64,000 nucleotides of DNA from Aliiroseovarius crassostreae (GCF_001307765.1 NZ_LKBA01000006.1:186001-250000), one strand, 5' to 3'. Counted from the first letter of the stretch, positions 26,053-36,060 are shown. A program made the numbers and translations. Notes: a model not told the origin generated them from the letters alone.

Positions 26053-27431
26053 TGGGACAGTCCAACAAAACGACAACCGCCTGGATCGACACCCTGCCGG
26101 AAGCAGCGCAGGATTATCTGCACGGGAAACGTCTGGACGAAGTGGAATGTGTGATCTCTGATCTGCCGGGCATTGCCCGCGGCAAAGCGGTTCCGGCGGC
26201 AAAGTTTGGCCGGCAGGAGCATTTTCACCTGCCGGATAGCATCTTTTTCCAAACCATCACCGGAGATTGGGGGGAAGCTGCAGGGGACGAGGGGTTTATC
26301 GAACGCGACATGATCCTGAAGCCTGATATGTCCACCGCCACGGCCGCCCCCTGGACCGGAGACTGGACCCTGCAGGTGATCCATGACGCTTATGACCGCA
26401 ATGGCGAGCCGGTGCCCTTCTCTCCTCGCAACGTCCTGAAACGGGTGGTTGAGTTATACCGTGCCAAAGGGTGGGAGCCGGTTGTGGCCCCGGAAATGGA
26501 GTTCTATCTCGTTGCCCGCAATCTGGACCCGGCTGAAGCGATCAAACCCATGATGGGCCGATCCGGACGTCCCGCTGCCGCACGGCAGGCCTATTCGATG
26601 ACGGCCGTTGATGAATTTGGCCCGGTGATCGACGATATTTACGACTTTGCCGAAGCGCAGGGTTTCGAGATTGACGGGATCACGCAGGAAGGCGGCGCCG
26701 GTCAGCTGGAAATCAACCTGATCCACGGCGACCCGATCAAACTGGCCGACGAGGTGTTCTACTTCAAACGGCTGATCCGTGAAGCCGCGCTGCGCCACGA
26801 TTGCTTTGCCACCTTCATGGCCAAACCGATTGAGGAAGAGCCGGGATCGGCCATGCATATCCATCATTCGGTTCTGGATTGTGAAACGGGCGAAAATATC
26901 TTTACCGGCCCGCAAGGCGGGGAGACGGATGCGTTTTTCCATTTTATCGCGGGTCTGCAGAACCACCTGCCCAGCGCCGTTGCCGTTCTTGCCCCTTACG
27001 TGAACTCCTATCGCCGTTATGTGAAGGACAACGCCGCCCCGATCAATCTGGAATGGGGACGTGACAATCGCACCACGGGCATTCGTGTGCCGATCGCGTC
27101 ACCCAAGGCCCGACGGGTTGAAAACCGGATTGGCGGAATGGATTGCAACCCCTATCTCGGGATCGCCGCCTCACTTGCGGCCGGGTATCTTGGACTGGTC
27201 GAACAAAAACGCCCCAATGCCCAATACAGGGGGGACGCGTATGAAGGCGAAGGGGACATCCCCAACGGGCTGGGAAGCGCCCTGGATCTGTTTGATAACG
27301 CCACGGAAATGCAAAACATCCTTGGACCGGATTTTGCCCGTGTCTATTCCATCATCAAACGGACGGAATATGAAGAATTCCTGCAGGTTATCAGCCCGTG
27401 GGAGCGTGAACACCTTCTGCTGAACGTCTGA
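26049..27431 (+). CDS. Glutamine synthetase-like gamma-glutamyl ligase (PuuA-type)
   Basis: 460-aa member of the glutamine synthetase superfamily. Recognisable are the beta-grasp region (ECVISDLPGIARGKAVPA), PEMEFYLV with metal-ligand glutamates, GAGQLEINLIHGDP, AMHIHHSV and NRTTGIRVPIASPKARRVENR. The last replaces the usual nucleotide-site sequence of true GlnA, and the adenylylation loop of GlnA is missing. This pattern fits gamma-glutamylputrescine synthetase and related gamma-glutamyl-amide ligases better than housekeeping GlnA. It is translationally coupled to the amidotransferase gene. The true substrate (putrescine, an ethanolamine-like amine or another amine) is unknown. Confidence 0.85.
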   Translation: MMGQSNKTTTAWIDTLPEAAQDYLHGKRLDEVECVISDLPGIARGKAVPAAKFGRQEHFHLPDSIFFQTITGDWGEAAGDEGFIERDMILKPDMSTATAAPWTGDWTLQVIHDAYDRNGEPVPFSPRNVLKRVVELYRAKGWEPVVAPEMEFYLVARNLDPAEAIKPMMGRSGRPAAARQAYSMTAVDEFGPVIDDIYDFAEAQGFEIDGITQEGGAGQLEINLIHGDPIKLADEVFYFKRLIREAALRHDCFATFMAKPIEEEPGSAMHIHHSVLDCETGENIFTGPQGGETDAFFHFIAGLQNHLPSAVAVLAPYVNSYRRYVKDNAAPINLEWGRDNRTTGIRVPIASPKARRVENRIGGMDCNPYLGIAASLAAGYLGLVEQKRPNAQYRGDAYEGEGDIPNGLGSALDLFDNATEMQNILGPDFARVYSIIKRTEYEEFLQVISPWEREHLLLNV

Positions 27432-27453
27432 TCTGAGCGATGATCACGCGCAG

Positions 27454-27489
27454 AAAGCCCGCTTTCCCTGGACGGAAGGCGGGTTTTTT
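27454..27489 (+). terminator. Rho-independent terminator
   Basis: CCCGCTTTCC/GGAAGGCGGG stem with one wobble, followed by TTTTTT, after the PuuA-like gene. Confidence 0.85.
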
Positions 27490-27598
27490 ATGGCCAGCCC
27501 CCGCAACCTGTTTTAGTATTTTGAAAGAGTAGTTTTGGGAAAGCTGAAAATCAAACCCGCTATCAGCCCCAATCGCCTTTGACAAAGCAGGAGATCCC

Positions 27599-28816
27599 AT
27601 GTCGCTTGCCCCCAATGTCTATGACGCCGAACCCATCCCGGCTGCCGCACGCGCTGAAATTGATCGCCTGCTGCAATCGGGGGATCTGTTTCGCTATACC
27701 GCTGCCCAGGATGCGCCGGTTGCGCTTCTTGAAGAAGAATTCGCCGCAGAGATGGGGGCGAAATATGCGGTGGCGGTGGCGAGCTGCTCAGCCGCGCTGT
27801 TTCTTTCGCTCAAATCGCTCGACCTGCCACGCGACACCAAGGTGATCATTCCCGCCTTCACCTTCGCCGCTGTCCCCAGCTCCGTCATTCATGCGGATTG
27901 CGTGCCCGTGCTGGTCGAAGTTGGCGACAATTATCGCGTGGACCTGACTGATTTCGAGGCAAAGCTGCAAGACGATATCGGTGCGGTGATCATTAGCCAC
28001 ATGCGTGGGCATACGTCGGACATGGACGCCATCATGGCACTGTGCGATGCGCGCGGTGTCCCGGTGATTGAAGATGCGGCCCATTCTCTTGGCACGCTTT
28101 GGCATGACCGGAAAATTGGCACCATCGGCAAAATTGGCTGTTTTTCTTTCCAGAGCTATAAAATGCTGAATGCTGGCGAAGGGGGCATCCTGATTACGGA
28201 CGATGCCAACCTCGCTGCCCGTGCCATCATCATGTCCGGCGCTTACGAGCATAACTGGAAAAAGCACAAAACGCCCCACGGAGACAACTCGCCTGAGCTT
28301 ACAGATGCCTTTGCCCGTTGGCAAAACAGGCTGCCTCTCTACAATACCCGCCTGTCAAACCTGTCTGCGGCAGTCATCCGCCCCCAGATCCCCGAGCTTT
28401 CCAGACGGGTCACAGACGGATTGGCCAATCATGACTATGTCGCCGAACGCCTGAACCAAAGCCCCTGGCTGGCGGTCCCGCCCCCGCTCGAACCGGAAAC
28501 CCGCGCCCCGGATTCGATCCAGTTTAACCTTGTTGGATTTTCCGATCAGGAAACGCTGAAATTTCAGGATGCGGCCAAGGCGCGCGGCGTATCCATTCAG
28601 GTGTTTGGGGCCAGTGAAGACAACGCGCGGGCGTTCTGGAACTGGCAGTTCATTCCGGATCCGGGCCCCTTGCCGCAAACCCGCAAAATGCTGATGCGCG
28701 CCTGTGACACGCGCCTGCCTGTTCGCCTGAAACAAAATGAGTTGGAATACATCGCACAGGCGCTGATCAAGGCCGCGGATGAGGTTGTGCAACACCGGCA
28801 ACACTCCGCCGCCTGA
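27599..28816 (+). CDS. DegT/DnrJ/EryC1/StrS-family PLP aminotransferase
   Basis: 405-aa fold-type I PLP enzyme. Near the N-terminus is the VALLEEEFAAEMGAKYAVAVAS segment; IEDAAHSLG carries the Asp that contacts PLP, and Lys188 lies in SFQSYKMLNAGEGG. Most family members aminate sugar nucleotides, but no sugar, LPS or glycosylation genes lie here. Its position after the amidotransferase/PuuA-like pair suggests an amine-related role, though the terminator between means they are not necessarily cotranscribed. The start is supported by GCAGGAGATCCC before the ATG. The C-terminus ends in a His/Gln-rich tail. Confidence 0.85.
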   Translation: MSLAPNVYDAEPIPAAARAEIDRLLQSGDLFRYTAAQDAPVALLEEEFAAEMGAKYAVAVASCSAALFLSLKSLDLPRDTKVIIPAFTFAAVPSSVIHADCVPVLVEVGDNYRVDLTDFEAKLQDDIGAVIISHMRGHTSDMDAIMALCDARGVPVIEDAAHSLGTLWHDRKIGTIGKIGCFSFQSYKMLNAGEGGILITDDANLAARAIIMSGAYEHNWKKHKTPHGDNSPELTDAFARWQNRLPLYNTRLSNLSAAVIRPQIPELSRRVTDGLANHDYVAERLNQSPWLAVPPPLEPETRAPDSIQFNLVGFSDQETLKFQDAAKARGVSIQVFGASEDNARAFWNWQFIPDPGPLPQTRKMLMRACDTRLPVRLKQNELEYIAQALIKAADEVVQHRQHSAA

Positions 28817-28864
28817 GATGGGCCTGAAACAGCCCCCACGCTGACCGCACAGAAAACCAGAAAA

Positions 28865-28968
28865 CTAGTTTTCTAGTTTTCTAGTTTTCTAGTTTTCTAG
28901 TTTTCTAGTTTTCTAGTTTTCTAGTTTTCTAGTTTTCTAGTTTTCTAGTTTTCTAGTTTTCTAGTTTT
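28865..28968. repeat. CTAGTTTT octamer array, 13 copies
   Basis: Thirteen perfect consecutive copies, the longest array in the window, preceded by AAAACCAGAAAA as at 6493. It lies between two convergent genes (aminotransferase and LysR), so a promoter role is unlikely at this copy. Confidence 0.97.
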
Positions 28969-29015
28969 CTTTGAAATACGCCCCGGTCGGCCCCCGCCAA
29001 GCAGAAATCTTGCCC

Positions 29016-29978
29016 TCAAAGCAGCCGCAAGTCCTTTTGCAACCACGGCATTTCTGCCAGCGCAGGCTCCAGCACGGTTTGCGACAAAATGCTTTGTAGC
29101 GATTGTGCGATATCCAGCGGGAGTCCTCCCAGCACATCGCGCCGCGCCACTAAAGAGATCTGCCGCTTCAGCGCGCCAAAAGGCAGGGGCACCAACTCGA
29201 CATCCTCACGAAATTGCTGCGCATGAAGATAGGCCAGCGGCGTGAGCACGCTCCACGCCCCGCCCTTTGCCACCATCGCCATGATCGCGTGATAGCTGTC
29301 CAGTTCAAACCGGCATTCCATGCGCAAATGGTGCCGTGCGATATAGTCGGAAATCTGCCGCCCCATGTAATGGCGCGCACTATATCGTACCAGGGGCAGA
29401 TAAGAGAGCAGCGCTGCACTGTCCTTGCCACGCAGATACCCCCTTGGCACAACAGCCACAAAGGGATCCTGCAACATGGGGTGGATCTCCATCCAATGGG
29501 CCGCTGCACCAATGTCAGCGGCGACAATCACATCCAGCGCCCGTGCCTCCAACTGCTCATACAACCGATGCGACGCCCCGGTTTCCAGCAAAAACTGAGT
29601 TGTTCCAAGCTGTTGTGAAAGCTGTGTCAGCAATAGCGGTGTCACTTCCGCGTCAAGGTCCTCAATCACGCCAAGCCGTAGGCGCATCAAGCTGGCCAGT
29701 TCACTCTGGGCCAGTTCTGCACGAGCCTGCGCGGCTTCGTTCAAAATGGCCTGGGCCCTTTTCAGAAACAGCTCACCCGCCGGGGTCAGGGTCAACGGCC
29801 GGGCAGACCGATTGAAAAGCTCCGCCCCCAGCGACAGTTCCAGGTTGCTCAGTTGCTGGCTGACGGCAGAGGGGCTTGCCCCGAGGCGCCGCGCCGCTGC
29901 GGAAATTGCGCGCTCATCGGCAATGGCCACAAAGACTTCCACGCCCCAGAAGGTGATTTTGCCAACGGTTTCGACCAT
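29016..29978 (-). CDS. LysR-family transcriptional regulator
   Basis: 320-aa regulator with an N-terminal winged helix-turn-helix (FWGVEVFVAIADERAISAAA, then RLGASPSAVSQQLSNLELSLG) and a periplasmic-binding-like effector domain (residues about 95-300). The start at 29978 is supported by AAGGAGCG. No divergent operon partner is present: the neighbour upstream is comEC on the same strand. So its target cannot be guessed from location. The effector is unknown. Confidence 0.9.
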   Translation of the reverse strand: MVETVGKITFWGVEVFVAIADERAISAAARRLGASPSAVSQQLSNLELSLGAELFNRSARPLTLTPAGELFLKRAQAILNEAAQARAELAQSELASLMRLRLGVIEDLDAEVTPLLLTQLSQQLGTTQFLLETGASHRLYEQLEARALDVIVAADIGAAAHWMEIHPMLQDPFVAVVPRGYLRGKDSAALLSYLPLVRYSARHYMGRQISDYIARHHLRMECRFELDSYHAIMAMVAKGGAWSVLTPLAYLHAQQFREDVELVPLPFGALKRQISLVARRDVLGGLPLDIAQSLQSILSQTVLEPALAEMPWLQKDLRLL

Positions 29979-30042
29979 TTCCGCGCTCCTTGCCACATCG
30001 CCACAGGCTAGGGTCTTTGGGTCGGGCAATCAATATCCGCCG

Positions 30043-32112
30043 CTACCAGCGGGTCCACAACCGCTCCCCCTGCTGATCGCGCGCCGTAATCATGCGCCAG
30101 CCTGTCCCCTGAGGCCACAGCGCAAGGGAGCCGGTCTCGCGCAAATCGGTGGGGCTGATGATCCAGCAATCTGGCGACATCTTCGCCTCAGGGGGCTGGT
30201 TCATGACCACAATCCCCCCGGTGGCACAGGCCTCAACCAATCGTCCCGCCCCGCGTTTTCCACTGAGATGCACCATGGGCAGCCCGGCAAGAGCCAGTTC
30301 GGCATAGCCGTTGTCCCCCATAAAGGCCCCAAGCGCATAGGCCTCAACCTGCTCTGCGGGCGCACCATCGTTTTCCAGCCAGATCCGAGCCGCAAACCCC
30401 TCTCCCTTGGGTTTGGACAAAGCACGCCCCTGCTCGGTCATGACACCAACCAATCCACCTGTCTGGCTGATCAGGACCGGGGGTCTGTCGACACTGCTCC
30501 ATAAAAACAGCCCACCCCCAAACACCAGCGCCCCCAGCAGCTTTTCCCACCGGGTCAGCAAAACCAGCAAAAGCCCTCCGAACGCCACCAAGGGCAAGAC
30601 CGAAGACATCGGCTGCGGCACATAGCCAACCGCTCCATCCAGTGAGGAAACATAACCGGCAACGCCAATGATCCAGTTGATCGGTGGGCCCATCACCTTG
30701 ATCGCCACCCAGCCCAGCCCAAACGGGCTGAGCAATGCCGCAAGCACCGCCGCGGGCATGACAATACTGCCCATCAGCGGCACGGACAGAAGATTGGCCA
30801 ACAGGCCAAAATGGCTGACCTGATTGAAATGCGCCGCCGCAAACGGGGCTGTCGCGGCCGCTGCCACGGCAGAGGACAGCACCACCGCCACAACCGGCTG
30901 AAACCAGCGCGGCCCGAAAAACCGCCGATAAGGACCAAGCCAGCCGAACACCGCCACCAGTGCCGTGGTCGCGGCAAACGACATCTGGAAACCGGGTTCG
31001 GTCAGGGCTTCGGGATGCAGCAAAAGAACAATCACCGCCGCCATGGCCACGGCCCTCAGGCTCAGCGCGCGGCGGTCAAACAGGACGCCGACAAACATGG
31101 TGCTCACCATGATAAAGGCCCGTTCGGTCGACACGTTTCCCCCGGACAGAAGCAAATAGAATGCACCTGCCCCAATCGCCAGAACCGCCGCGATTTTCTT
31201 GGTCGGGCGTCGCAGGGCCAATCCGGGCAACAATGCCATCAGATAGCGCACAGCCTGATAGACAAACCCGGTGAGCAGCCCCATATGTAACCCGGAAATG
31301 GCCAGCAGATGCGCAAGGTTCGATCCACGCAACGCCTCCAATGTGGGACGGCTGATCGCAGAACGATCCCCCGTGATGATGGCGGCGGCAAATGCGCCCG
31401 CTTCGCCGGGCAGGATCCCCTGCACCCAGGCCGAAAGCGCCATGCGCAAGCGATTGATCTGCACCACACCCCAGCCGCCATCCGGCGGTTCAAGTTCCAG
31501 CACCGGGTTGCGGGTATAGCCAATTGCCCCGATCCCCCTGAACCACGCCATGCGCTGAAAATCGAACCCTCCGGGTTCAACCGGGCCGTTCGGGCCGGAC
31601 AGATGGGCGGTCGCGGCCACACGCATCCCGATCTGCGGCGTGGTGAAACTGTCATCCCCATAAAGGGATATCCGCGCCTTTCGTGGCACCCGATCCGGGG
31701 ACGTATCCGCCAGCCGGATCTGATCCAAGGTCAGCCGCACCGCTTCTTTTTGCGAGCGGTCCATGGCAATGATCCGCCCCTCAATCGGGCCGTAATAGCG
31801 AAAGTCGAGAACCGGCGCCGCCACGTAATGCGCCCTTGCCCCGGCCAGGAAAATCCCGGCGGCAATCAATGCCACGCCCCGAGACACAGGGCCAAGCCCC
31901 CAGGGCCAAAAACGGGTGATCAGGACAGAGAGGAGGAGGAGAACAACAAGTGCTCCGTAAACAAGAGGGCCCGGCTCTACCGGCAACAGGAAATAGATCC
32001 CGACCCCTGTTCCGAGGAAAATCGGCACCCAGTGCAGGAACCGTCCCCGTTCCCGTTCGACCCGGGTGAGGCCCGCCTGCATGACAGATAAGGGGCTGAT
32101 CCTGGCCAGCAC
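30043..32112 (-). CDS. comEC: ComEC/Rec2-family DNA uptake channel protein
   Basis: 689-aa polytopic membrane protein of the ComEC/Rec2 family, which carries single-stranded DNA across the inner membrane in natural transformation. It shows the N-terminal oligonucleotide-binding-like region (about residues 90-190), then the competence core with LLAISGLHMGLLTGFVYQ and NVSTERAFIMVSTMFVGVLFDRRA. The C-terminal part is shorter than the full metallo-beta-lactamase domain of B. subtilis ComEC and lacks its usual HxHxDH motif, as in many alphaproteobacteria. In Rhodobacter ComEC is also required for receiving gene transfer agent DNA, which is relevant to the lysis cassette at 39.6-41.6 kb. The start is a GTG with GGGAGG upstream. 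Confidence 0.9.
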   Translation of the reverse strand: MLARISPLSVMQAGLTRVERERGRFLHWVPIFLGTGVGIYFLLPVEPGPLVYGALVVLLLLSVLITRFWPWGLGPVSRGVALIAAGIFLAGARAHYVAAPVLDFRYYGPIEGRIIAMDRSQKEAVRLTLDQIRLADTSPDRVPRKARISLYGDDSFTTPQIGMRVAATAHLSGPNGPVEPGGFDFQRMAWFRGIGAIGYTRNPVLELEPPDGGWGVVQINRLRMALSAWVQGILPGEAGAFAAAIITGDRSAISRPTLEALRGSNLAHLLAISGLHMGLLTGFVYQAVRYLMALLPGLALRRPTKKIAAVLAIGAGAFYLLLSGGNVSTERAFIMVSTMFVGVLFDRRALSLRAVAMAAVIVLLLHPEALTEPGFQMSFAATTALVAVFGWLGPYRRFFGPRWFQPVVAVVLSSAVAAAATAPFAAAHFNQVSHFGLLANLLSVPLMGSIVMPAAVLAALLSPFGLGWVAIKVMGPPINWIIGVAGYVSSLDGAVGYVPQPMSSVLPLVAFGGLLLVLLTRWEKLLGALVFGGGLFLWSSVDRPPVLISQTGGLVGVMTEQGRALSKPKGEGFAARIWLENDGAPAEQVEAYALGAFMGDNGYAELALAGLPMVHLSGKRGAGRLVEACATGGIVVMNQPPEAKMSPDCWIISPTDLRETGSLALWPQGTGWRMITARDQQGERLWTRW

Positions 32113-32201
32113 GCTTGTTCTTGGCCTCCCTTTTGCTTTAACACGCCCTTAACGCATCTACAGGCATACGCCTCACATGGTTTCCAAAAGGTTAACATCT
32201 C

Positions 32202-33605
32202 ATGAACGCTGATCAGGTCGTCACCCGCTTCGCCCCCTCGCCCACCGGTTATCTGCATATCGGCGGTGCCCGCACGGCGCTGTTTAACTGGCTTTACGCC
32301 CGCGGCCGCGGAGGCAAGTTTCTGCTGCGCATCGAAGACACCGACCGGGCGCGCTCAACGCCCGAAGCGACAGATGCGATCCTGAGGGGCATGGAGTGGC
32401 TTGGGCTCGATCACGATGGAGAGGTGATCTCTCAGTTTGACCGCGCGGACCGTCATGCAGAAGTGGCGCATGAGATGCTGGCCAAGGGTTATGCCTATAA
32501 ATGCTTCGCCACCCAGGACGAGATCCAGGCCTTCCGCGATCAGGCCAAGGCCGAGGGGAAATCCACCCTCTATCAATCGCCCTGGCGCGATGCGGATCCG
32601 GCCACCCACCCCGACGCCCCCTTCGTGGTGCGCCTGAAAGCCCCGCGTGAGGGCGTCACGGTGATCGAAGATGCGGTGCAGGGCAATGTCACGATCCGCA
32701 ATGATCAGCTCGATGACATGATTTGTTTACGTTCCGATGGCACACCCACCTATATGCTGGCCGTTGTTGTGGACGATCATGATATGGGGGTGACCCATGC
32801 CATTCGGGGGGATGACCACCTGAACAACGCAGCCCGTCAGCAACTTGTCTATCATGCCATGGGTTGGGACATTCCGGTCTGGGCCCATATTCCACTGATC
32901 CATGGCCCCGACGGCAAGAAGCTGTCGAAACGCCATGGCGCGTTGGGGGTCGAGGAATATCAGGCGATGGGATATCCGGCTGAAGCGATGCGCAATTACC
33001 TGACCCGACTGGGCTGGTCGCATGGGGATGACGAGTTCTTCTCGGATGCGCAGGCGCTCGAATGGTTTGACCTGAAGGGAATCGGCAAATCTCCTGCCCG
33101 GTTCGATTTCAAGAAGCTCGACAACCTGTCCGGTCAGCATATGGCCGCAATGGAAGACGAGGCGATTTTAGCCGCATATGCAGCATTCCGTAGCGTCACA
33201 GGAGAAGTTGACCTGACAGCACTGCAAAGTGAACTTTTGTCAAAAGCGATGTATGTGCTGAAAACCAGCGCCAAAACCTTCCCTCAACTCACTGAAAAAG
33301 CTCATTTTGTTTTGGCATCTCGTCCATTGGATCGCGATGAGAAGGCCCAAAAGGCGCTGGACGATGTATCCCGTAGTATACTGAGAGAATTGACGCCGCA
33401 GCTGCAAAATGCTAGCTGGGATCGCAACACGCTTGAGGGGATCCTCAATGGCCTTGCCGAAGCCCATGGGCTGAAGTTCGGAAAGCTGGCCGCCCCACTG
33501 CGCGCTGCCCTCGCGGGACGTGCCGTAACCCCCAGCGTTTTTGACATGATGCTGGTGCTTGGGCCGGACGAAACCATTGCCCGACTAAACGACGCGAGCA
33601 CATAA
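32202..33605 (+). CDS. gltX: Glutamyl-tRNA synthetase
   Basis: 467-aa class I aminoacyl-tRNA synthetase. The HIGH-type motif is [19 protein letters not shown], the KMSKS-type motif is KKLSKRHG, and the anticodon-binding half follows. It is a discriminating or non-discriminating GluRS; sequence alone does not tell. Many alphaproteobacteria carry a second gltX copy elsewhere. It is divergent from comEC, with 89 bases between, and followed by gltA 58 bases downstream on the same strand. Confidence 0.96.
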   Translation: MNADQVVTRFAPSPTGYLHIGGARTALFNWLYARGRGGKFLLRIEDTDRARSTPEATDAILRGMEWLGLDHDGEVISQFDRADRHAEVAHEMLAKGYAYKCFATQDEIQAFRDQAKAEGKSTLYQSPWRDADPATHPDAPFVVRLKAPREGVTVIEDAVQGNVTIRNDQLDDMICLRSDGTPTYMLAVVVDDHDMGVTHAIRGDDHLNNAARQQLVYHAMGWDIPVWAHIPLIHGPDGKKLSKRHGALGVEEYQAMGYPAEAMRNYLTRLGWSHGDDEFFSDAQALEWFDLKGIGKSPARFDFKKLDNLSGQHMAAMEDEAILAAYAAFRSVTGEVDLTALQSELLSKAMYVLKTSAKTFPQLTEKAHFVLASRPLDRDEKAQKALDDVSRSILRELTPQLQNASWDRNTLEGILNGLAEAHGLKFGKLAAPLRAALAGRAVTPSVFDMMLVLGPDETIARLNDAST

Positions 33606-33663
33606 TATACCAATACGACACCACCCGCCTGAACGGGCCGGGTCTTGCACGAAGGGAACTAGA

Positions 33664-34959
33664 ATGGCTGAACAAACCGGAACCGCGAAACTCACATTTG
33701 GCGACAAGGAACTGGAATTGCCGATGTACTCGCCGACGGCAGGCCCGGATGTGATCGACATTCGCAAGCTCTATGCCCAGGGCGATGTCTTCACCTATGA
33801 CCCGGGCTTCACCTCGACGGCAAGCTGCGATTCAACCATCACCTTCATTGATGGCGACAAGGGCGAGCTTCTGTATCGCGGCTATCCGATCGACCAGCTG
33901 GCGGAAAAATCGCATTACCTCGAAGTGTGCTACCTGCTGCTTTACGGTGAACTGCCTTCGGCCACCGAGCTTGAGGATTTCGAAAGCCGCGTGACCAACC
34001 ACACGATGGTGCATGAGCAGATGATCAAGTTCTTCTCGGGCTTCCGTCGCGACGCACACCCGATGGCGATCATCACCGGCGTGATGGGGGCCATGTCAGC
34101 CTTCTATCATGACTCGCTTGACATCAATGACCCGTGGCAGCGCGAAGTTGCAGCGGTTCGCATGATCGCCAAGATCCCGACCATCACCGCGATGGCCTAC
34201 AAATACTCGATCGGCCAACCGTTTGTGTATCCGCGCAACGATCTGGACTATGCCTCGAACTTCCTGCGCATGTGTTTCGCCGTGCCTGCCGAAGAATATG
34301 TGGTGAACCCGATCCTGAGCCGCGCCATGGACCGGATCTTTACCCTGCACGCAGATCACGAACAGAACGCCTCGACCTCGACCGTGCGTCTGGCCGGGTC
34401 GTCGGGTGCCAACCCGTTCGCCTGTATCGCCGCCGGGATCGCCTGTCTGTGGGGCCCTGCCCATGGTGGCGCCAATCAGGCCTGCCTGGAAATGCTGCGT
34501 GAAATCGGGTCGGTTGAGAACATCCCGGAATATGTGGCCCGCGCCAAGGACAAGAACGATCCGTTCCGCCTGATGGGCTTTGGTCACCGCGTCTACAAGA
34601 ACTTCGACCCGCGTGCCAAGGTGATGAAGGAAAGCGCCGACGAAGTGCTGGGCCTTCTGGGCATCGAAGACAACGAAACCCTGAAAGTGGCCAAGGAACT
34701 GGAGCGCATCGCGCTGGAAGATCCGTATTTCGTTGACAAGAAACTCTACCCGAACGTGGATTTCTATTCCGGCATCATTCTGGAGGCCATGGGCTTCCCG
34801 ACCTCGATGTTCACCCCGATCTTCGCGCTGTCGCGCACCGTGGGCTGGATTTCGCAATGGAAAGAGATGCTGGGTGATCCGGGCCAGAAGATCGGTCGTC
34901 CGCGTCAGCTCTATCTCGGTGCCACCGCCCGCGATTACACGGATGTAGAAACCCGCTGA
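33664..34959 (+). CDS. gltA: Citrate synthase
   Basis: 431-aa type II (hexameric, NADH-sensitive) citrate synthase starting the TCA cycle. Catalytic regions are [15 protein letters not shown] (first His, about residue 266), [18 protein letters not shown] (second His) and [12 protein letters not shown] (Asp). Length and the N-terminal beta domain ([17 protein letters not shown]) match the proteobacterial type II enzyme. GAAGGGAACTAGA precedes the ATG. A terminator follows. Confidence 0.97.
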   Translation: MAEQTGTAKLTFGDKELELPMYSPTAGPDVIDIRKLYAQGDVFTYDPGFTSTASCDSTITFIDGDKGELLYRGYPIDQLAEKSHYLEVCYLLLYGELPSATELEDFESRVTNHTMVHEQMIKFFSGFRRDAHPMAIITGVMGAMSAFYHDSLDINDPWQREVAAVRMIAKIPTITAMAYKYSIGQPFVYPRNDLDYASNFLRMCFAVPAEEYVVNPILSRAMDRIFTLHADHEQNASTSTVRLAGSSGANPFACIAAGIACLWGPAHGGANQACLEMLREIGSVENIPEYVARAKDKNDPFRLMGFGHRVYKNFDPRAKVMKESADEVLGLLGIEDNETLKVAKELERIALEDPYFVDKKLYPNVDFYSGIILEAMGFPTSMFTPIFALSRTVGWISQWKEMLGDPGQKIGRPRQLYLGATARDYTDVETR

Positions 34960-34976
34960 AGCCCACCTGCTCCAAC

Positions 34977-35006
34977 AAAAGGCCGCCCCAAGGGCGGCCT
35001 TTTTTA
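34977..35006 (+). terminator. Rho-independent terminator after gltA
   Basis: AAAAGGCCGCCC/GGGCGGCCTTTTTT hairpin between convergent gltA and the outer-membrane protein gene; may serve both. Confidence 0.9.
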
Positions 35007-35036
35007 CGTTTATTCGGCGCTGACACTCAGTGCAGA

Positions 35037-35891
35037 TCAGTCCAGCGCTTCCGCCCAAGCCGCAGCCAGACCCGGCTTGTAGGTGGTCGTCAGAGGCGAG
35101 ATTTTCGCACCCTCTGCCCCGAACGGAATACGCACCCCCAGATAGGCGCGATAGTCATTGCCATGGTCTTCTTCGTTGGCGGCGATATTCATGAGATCAA
35201 TGCCGGCCTCACCGATCAAACGCGGCTGGAACGCATACGCGGCCTTGATACCGACTGACTTGTAATCACCCCAATCCTCCTCATCCTCGAACAGGTCAGA
35301 AGAGCGACCGTATTCCAAGTCAATCATTAGATTGAGCTTGTCAGTGATCGCCTGCGTCATGCCGAGGCGGACGAAGGTGCCCTCAAACCCGGTGTCACGG
35401 TCGTCTCCGGCCAATTCCGCCCTGCCCAGCTGTCCAAAGAAACCTGTGGTGCCGTTTGCCAGCTCGAACTGGCCCTCGATGCCATAGAGGTTTCCGCTTT
35501 CGGTACCATTTACAGAGCCGGCCTCTTCTCCCTGGAACCAGTTTCGCCCGGCGAAAACGCCGACATAGTTTTCACCCCACATATATCCCGCGTGCAGGCC
35601 CAGAGCACTTGCCCGACTGGGGGCGTAATCACTGAAGACCTTGCCATCCAGGTCGCGCCCAAAATGCGAAGCATCAATCATGAAGGCCCAGTTGCCCATC
35701 TCGGCGCGCAATTGACCGTCCAGCTTGAACAGGTCTTCCGAAGAATACTCATATTCTTCGTCCGAGTTTAGGAACGCAGACGTGCCAACACTGGCACCGA
35801 TGCTGCCGGAGAAAGACAGTTCTGCCTGGGCAGGAAATGCCGCAGTGAATGCAAGACCTGAAGCCAGCAAACATTTGGAAAGATTTGTCAT
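35037..35891 (-). CDS. Small outer-membrane beta-barrel (porin-like) protein
   Basis: 284-aa secreted protein: signal peptide (KCLLASGLAFTAAFPAQA) followed by alternating-residue beta strands with aromatic girdles (ELSFSGSIGASVG, WAFMIDASHFGRDL, LGLHAGYMWGENYVGVFAGR). It resembles a small 12- or 14-strand porin, but the last residue is Asp, not the usual C-terminal aromatic of porins, so membrane insertion by BAM would need another signal. It is rich in Asp/Glu loops (DEEYEYSSEDL, FEDEEDWGD), giving an acidic pore or calcium-binding surface. Three 22-bp direct repeats lie about 100-170 bases upstream of its start. Confidence 0.7.
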   Translation of the reverse strand: MTNLSKCLLASGLAFTAAFPAQAELSFSGSIGASVGTSAFLNSDEEYEYSSEDLFKLDGQLRAEMGNWAFMIDASHFGRDLDGKVFSDYAPSRASALGLHAGYMWGENYVGVFAGRNWFQGEEAGSVNGTESGNLYGIEGQFELANGTTGFFGQLGRAELAGDDRDTGFEGTFVRLGMTQAITDKLNLMIDLEYGRSSDLFEDEEDWGDYKSVGIKAAYAFQPRLIGEAGIDLMNIAANEEDHGNDYRAYLGVRIPFGAEGAKISPLTTTYKPGLAAAWAEALD

Positions 35892-35994
35892 TTATAGTTT
35901 CCCCTCTAGGAAAGATTGATTCGCTCTGCGAGAGATAACCATTATTCTCCAGCCGCTACATGTAGCATTTGAGTTAACTATTATTGATTGCTGG

Positions 35995-36060
35995 AATCCT
36001 GTTACCTTGCCGCAACAATCCTGTTAGCTTGTTGTAACAACCCTGTTACCTTGCCGCATA
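35995..36060. repeat. Three 22-bp direct repeats upstream of the barrel gene
   Basis: Three adjacent 22-bp units at 35995, 36017 and 36039. Units 1 and 3 share CCTGTTACCTTGCCGCA; unit 2 reads CCTGTTAGCTTGTTGTAAC. The spacing of about two helical turns puts them on one DNA face, like an array of regulator sites. They lie between the barrel gene start and the enoyl-CoA hydratase gene end. Confidence 0.85.

Noticed and set aside
28865-28968. CRISPR array
   Set aside because: The octamers are directly contiguous with no spacers and no cas genes nearby.
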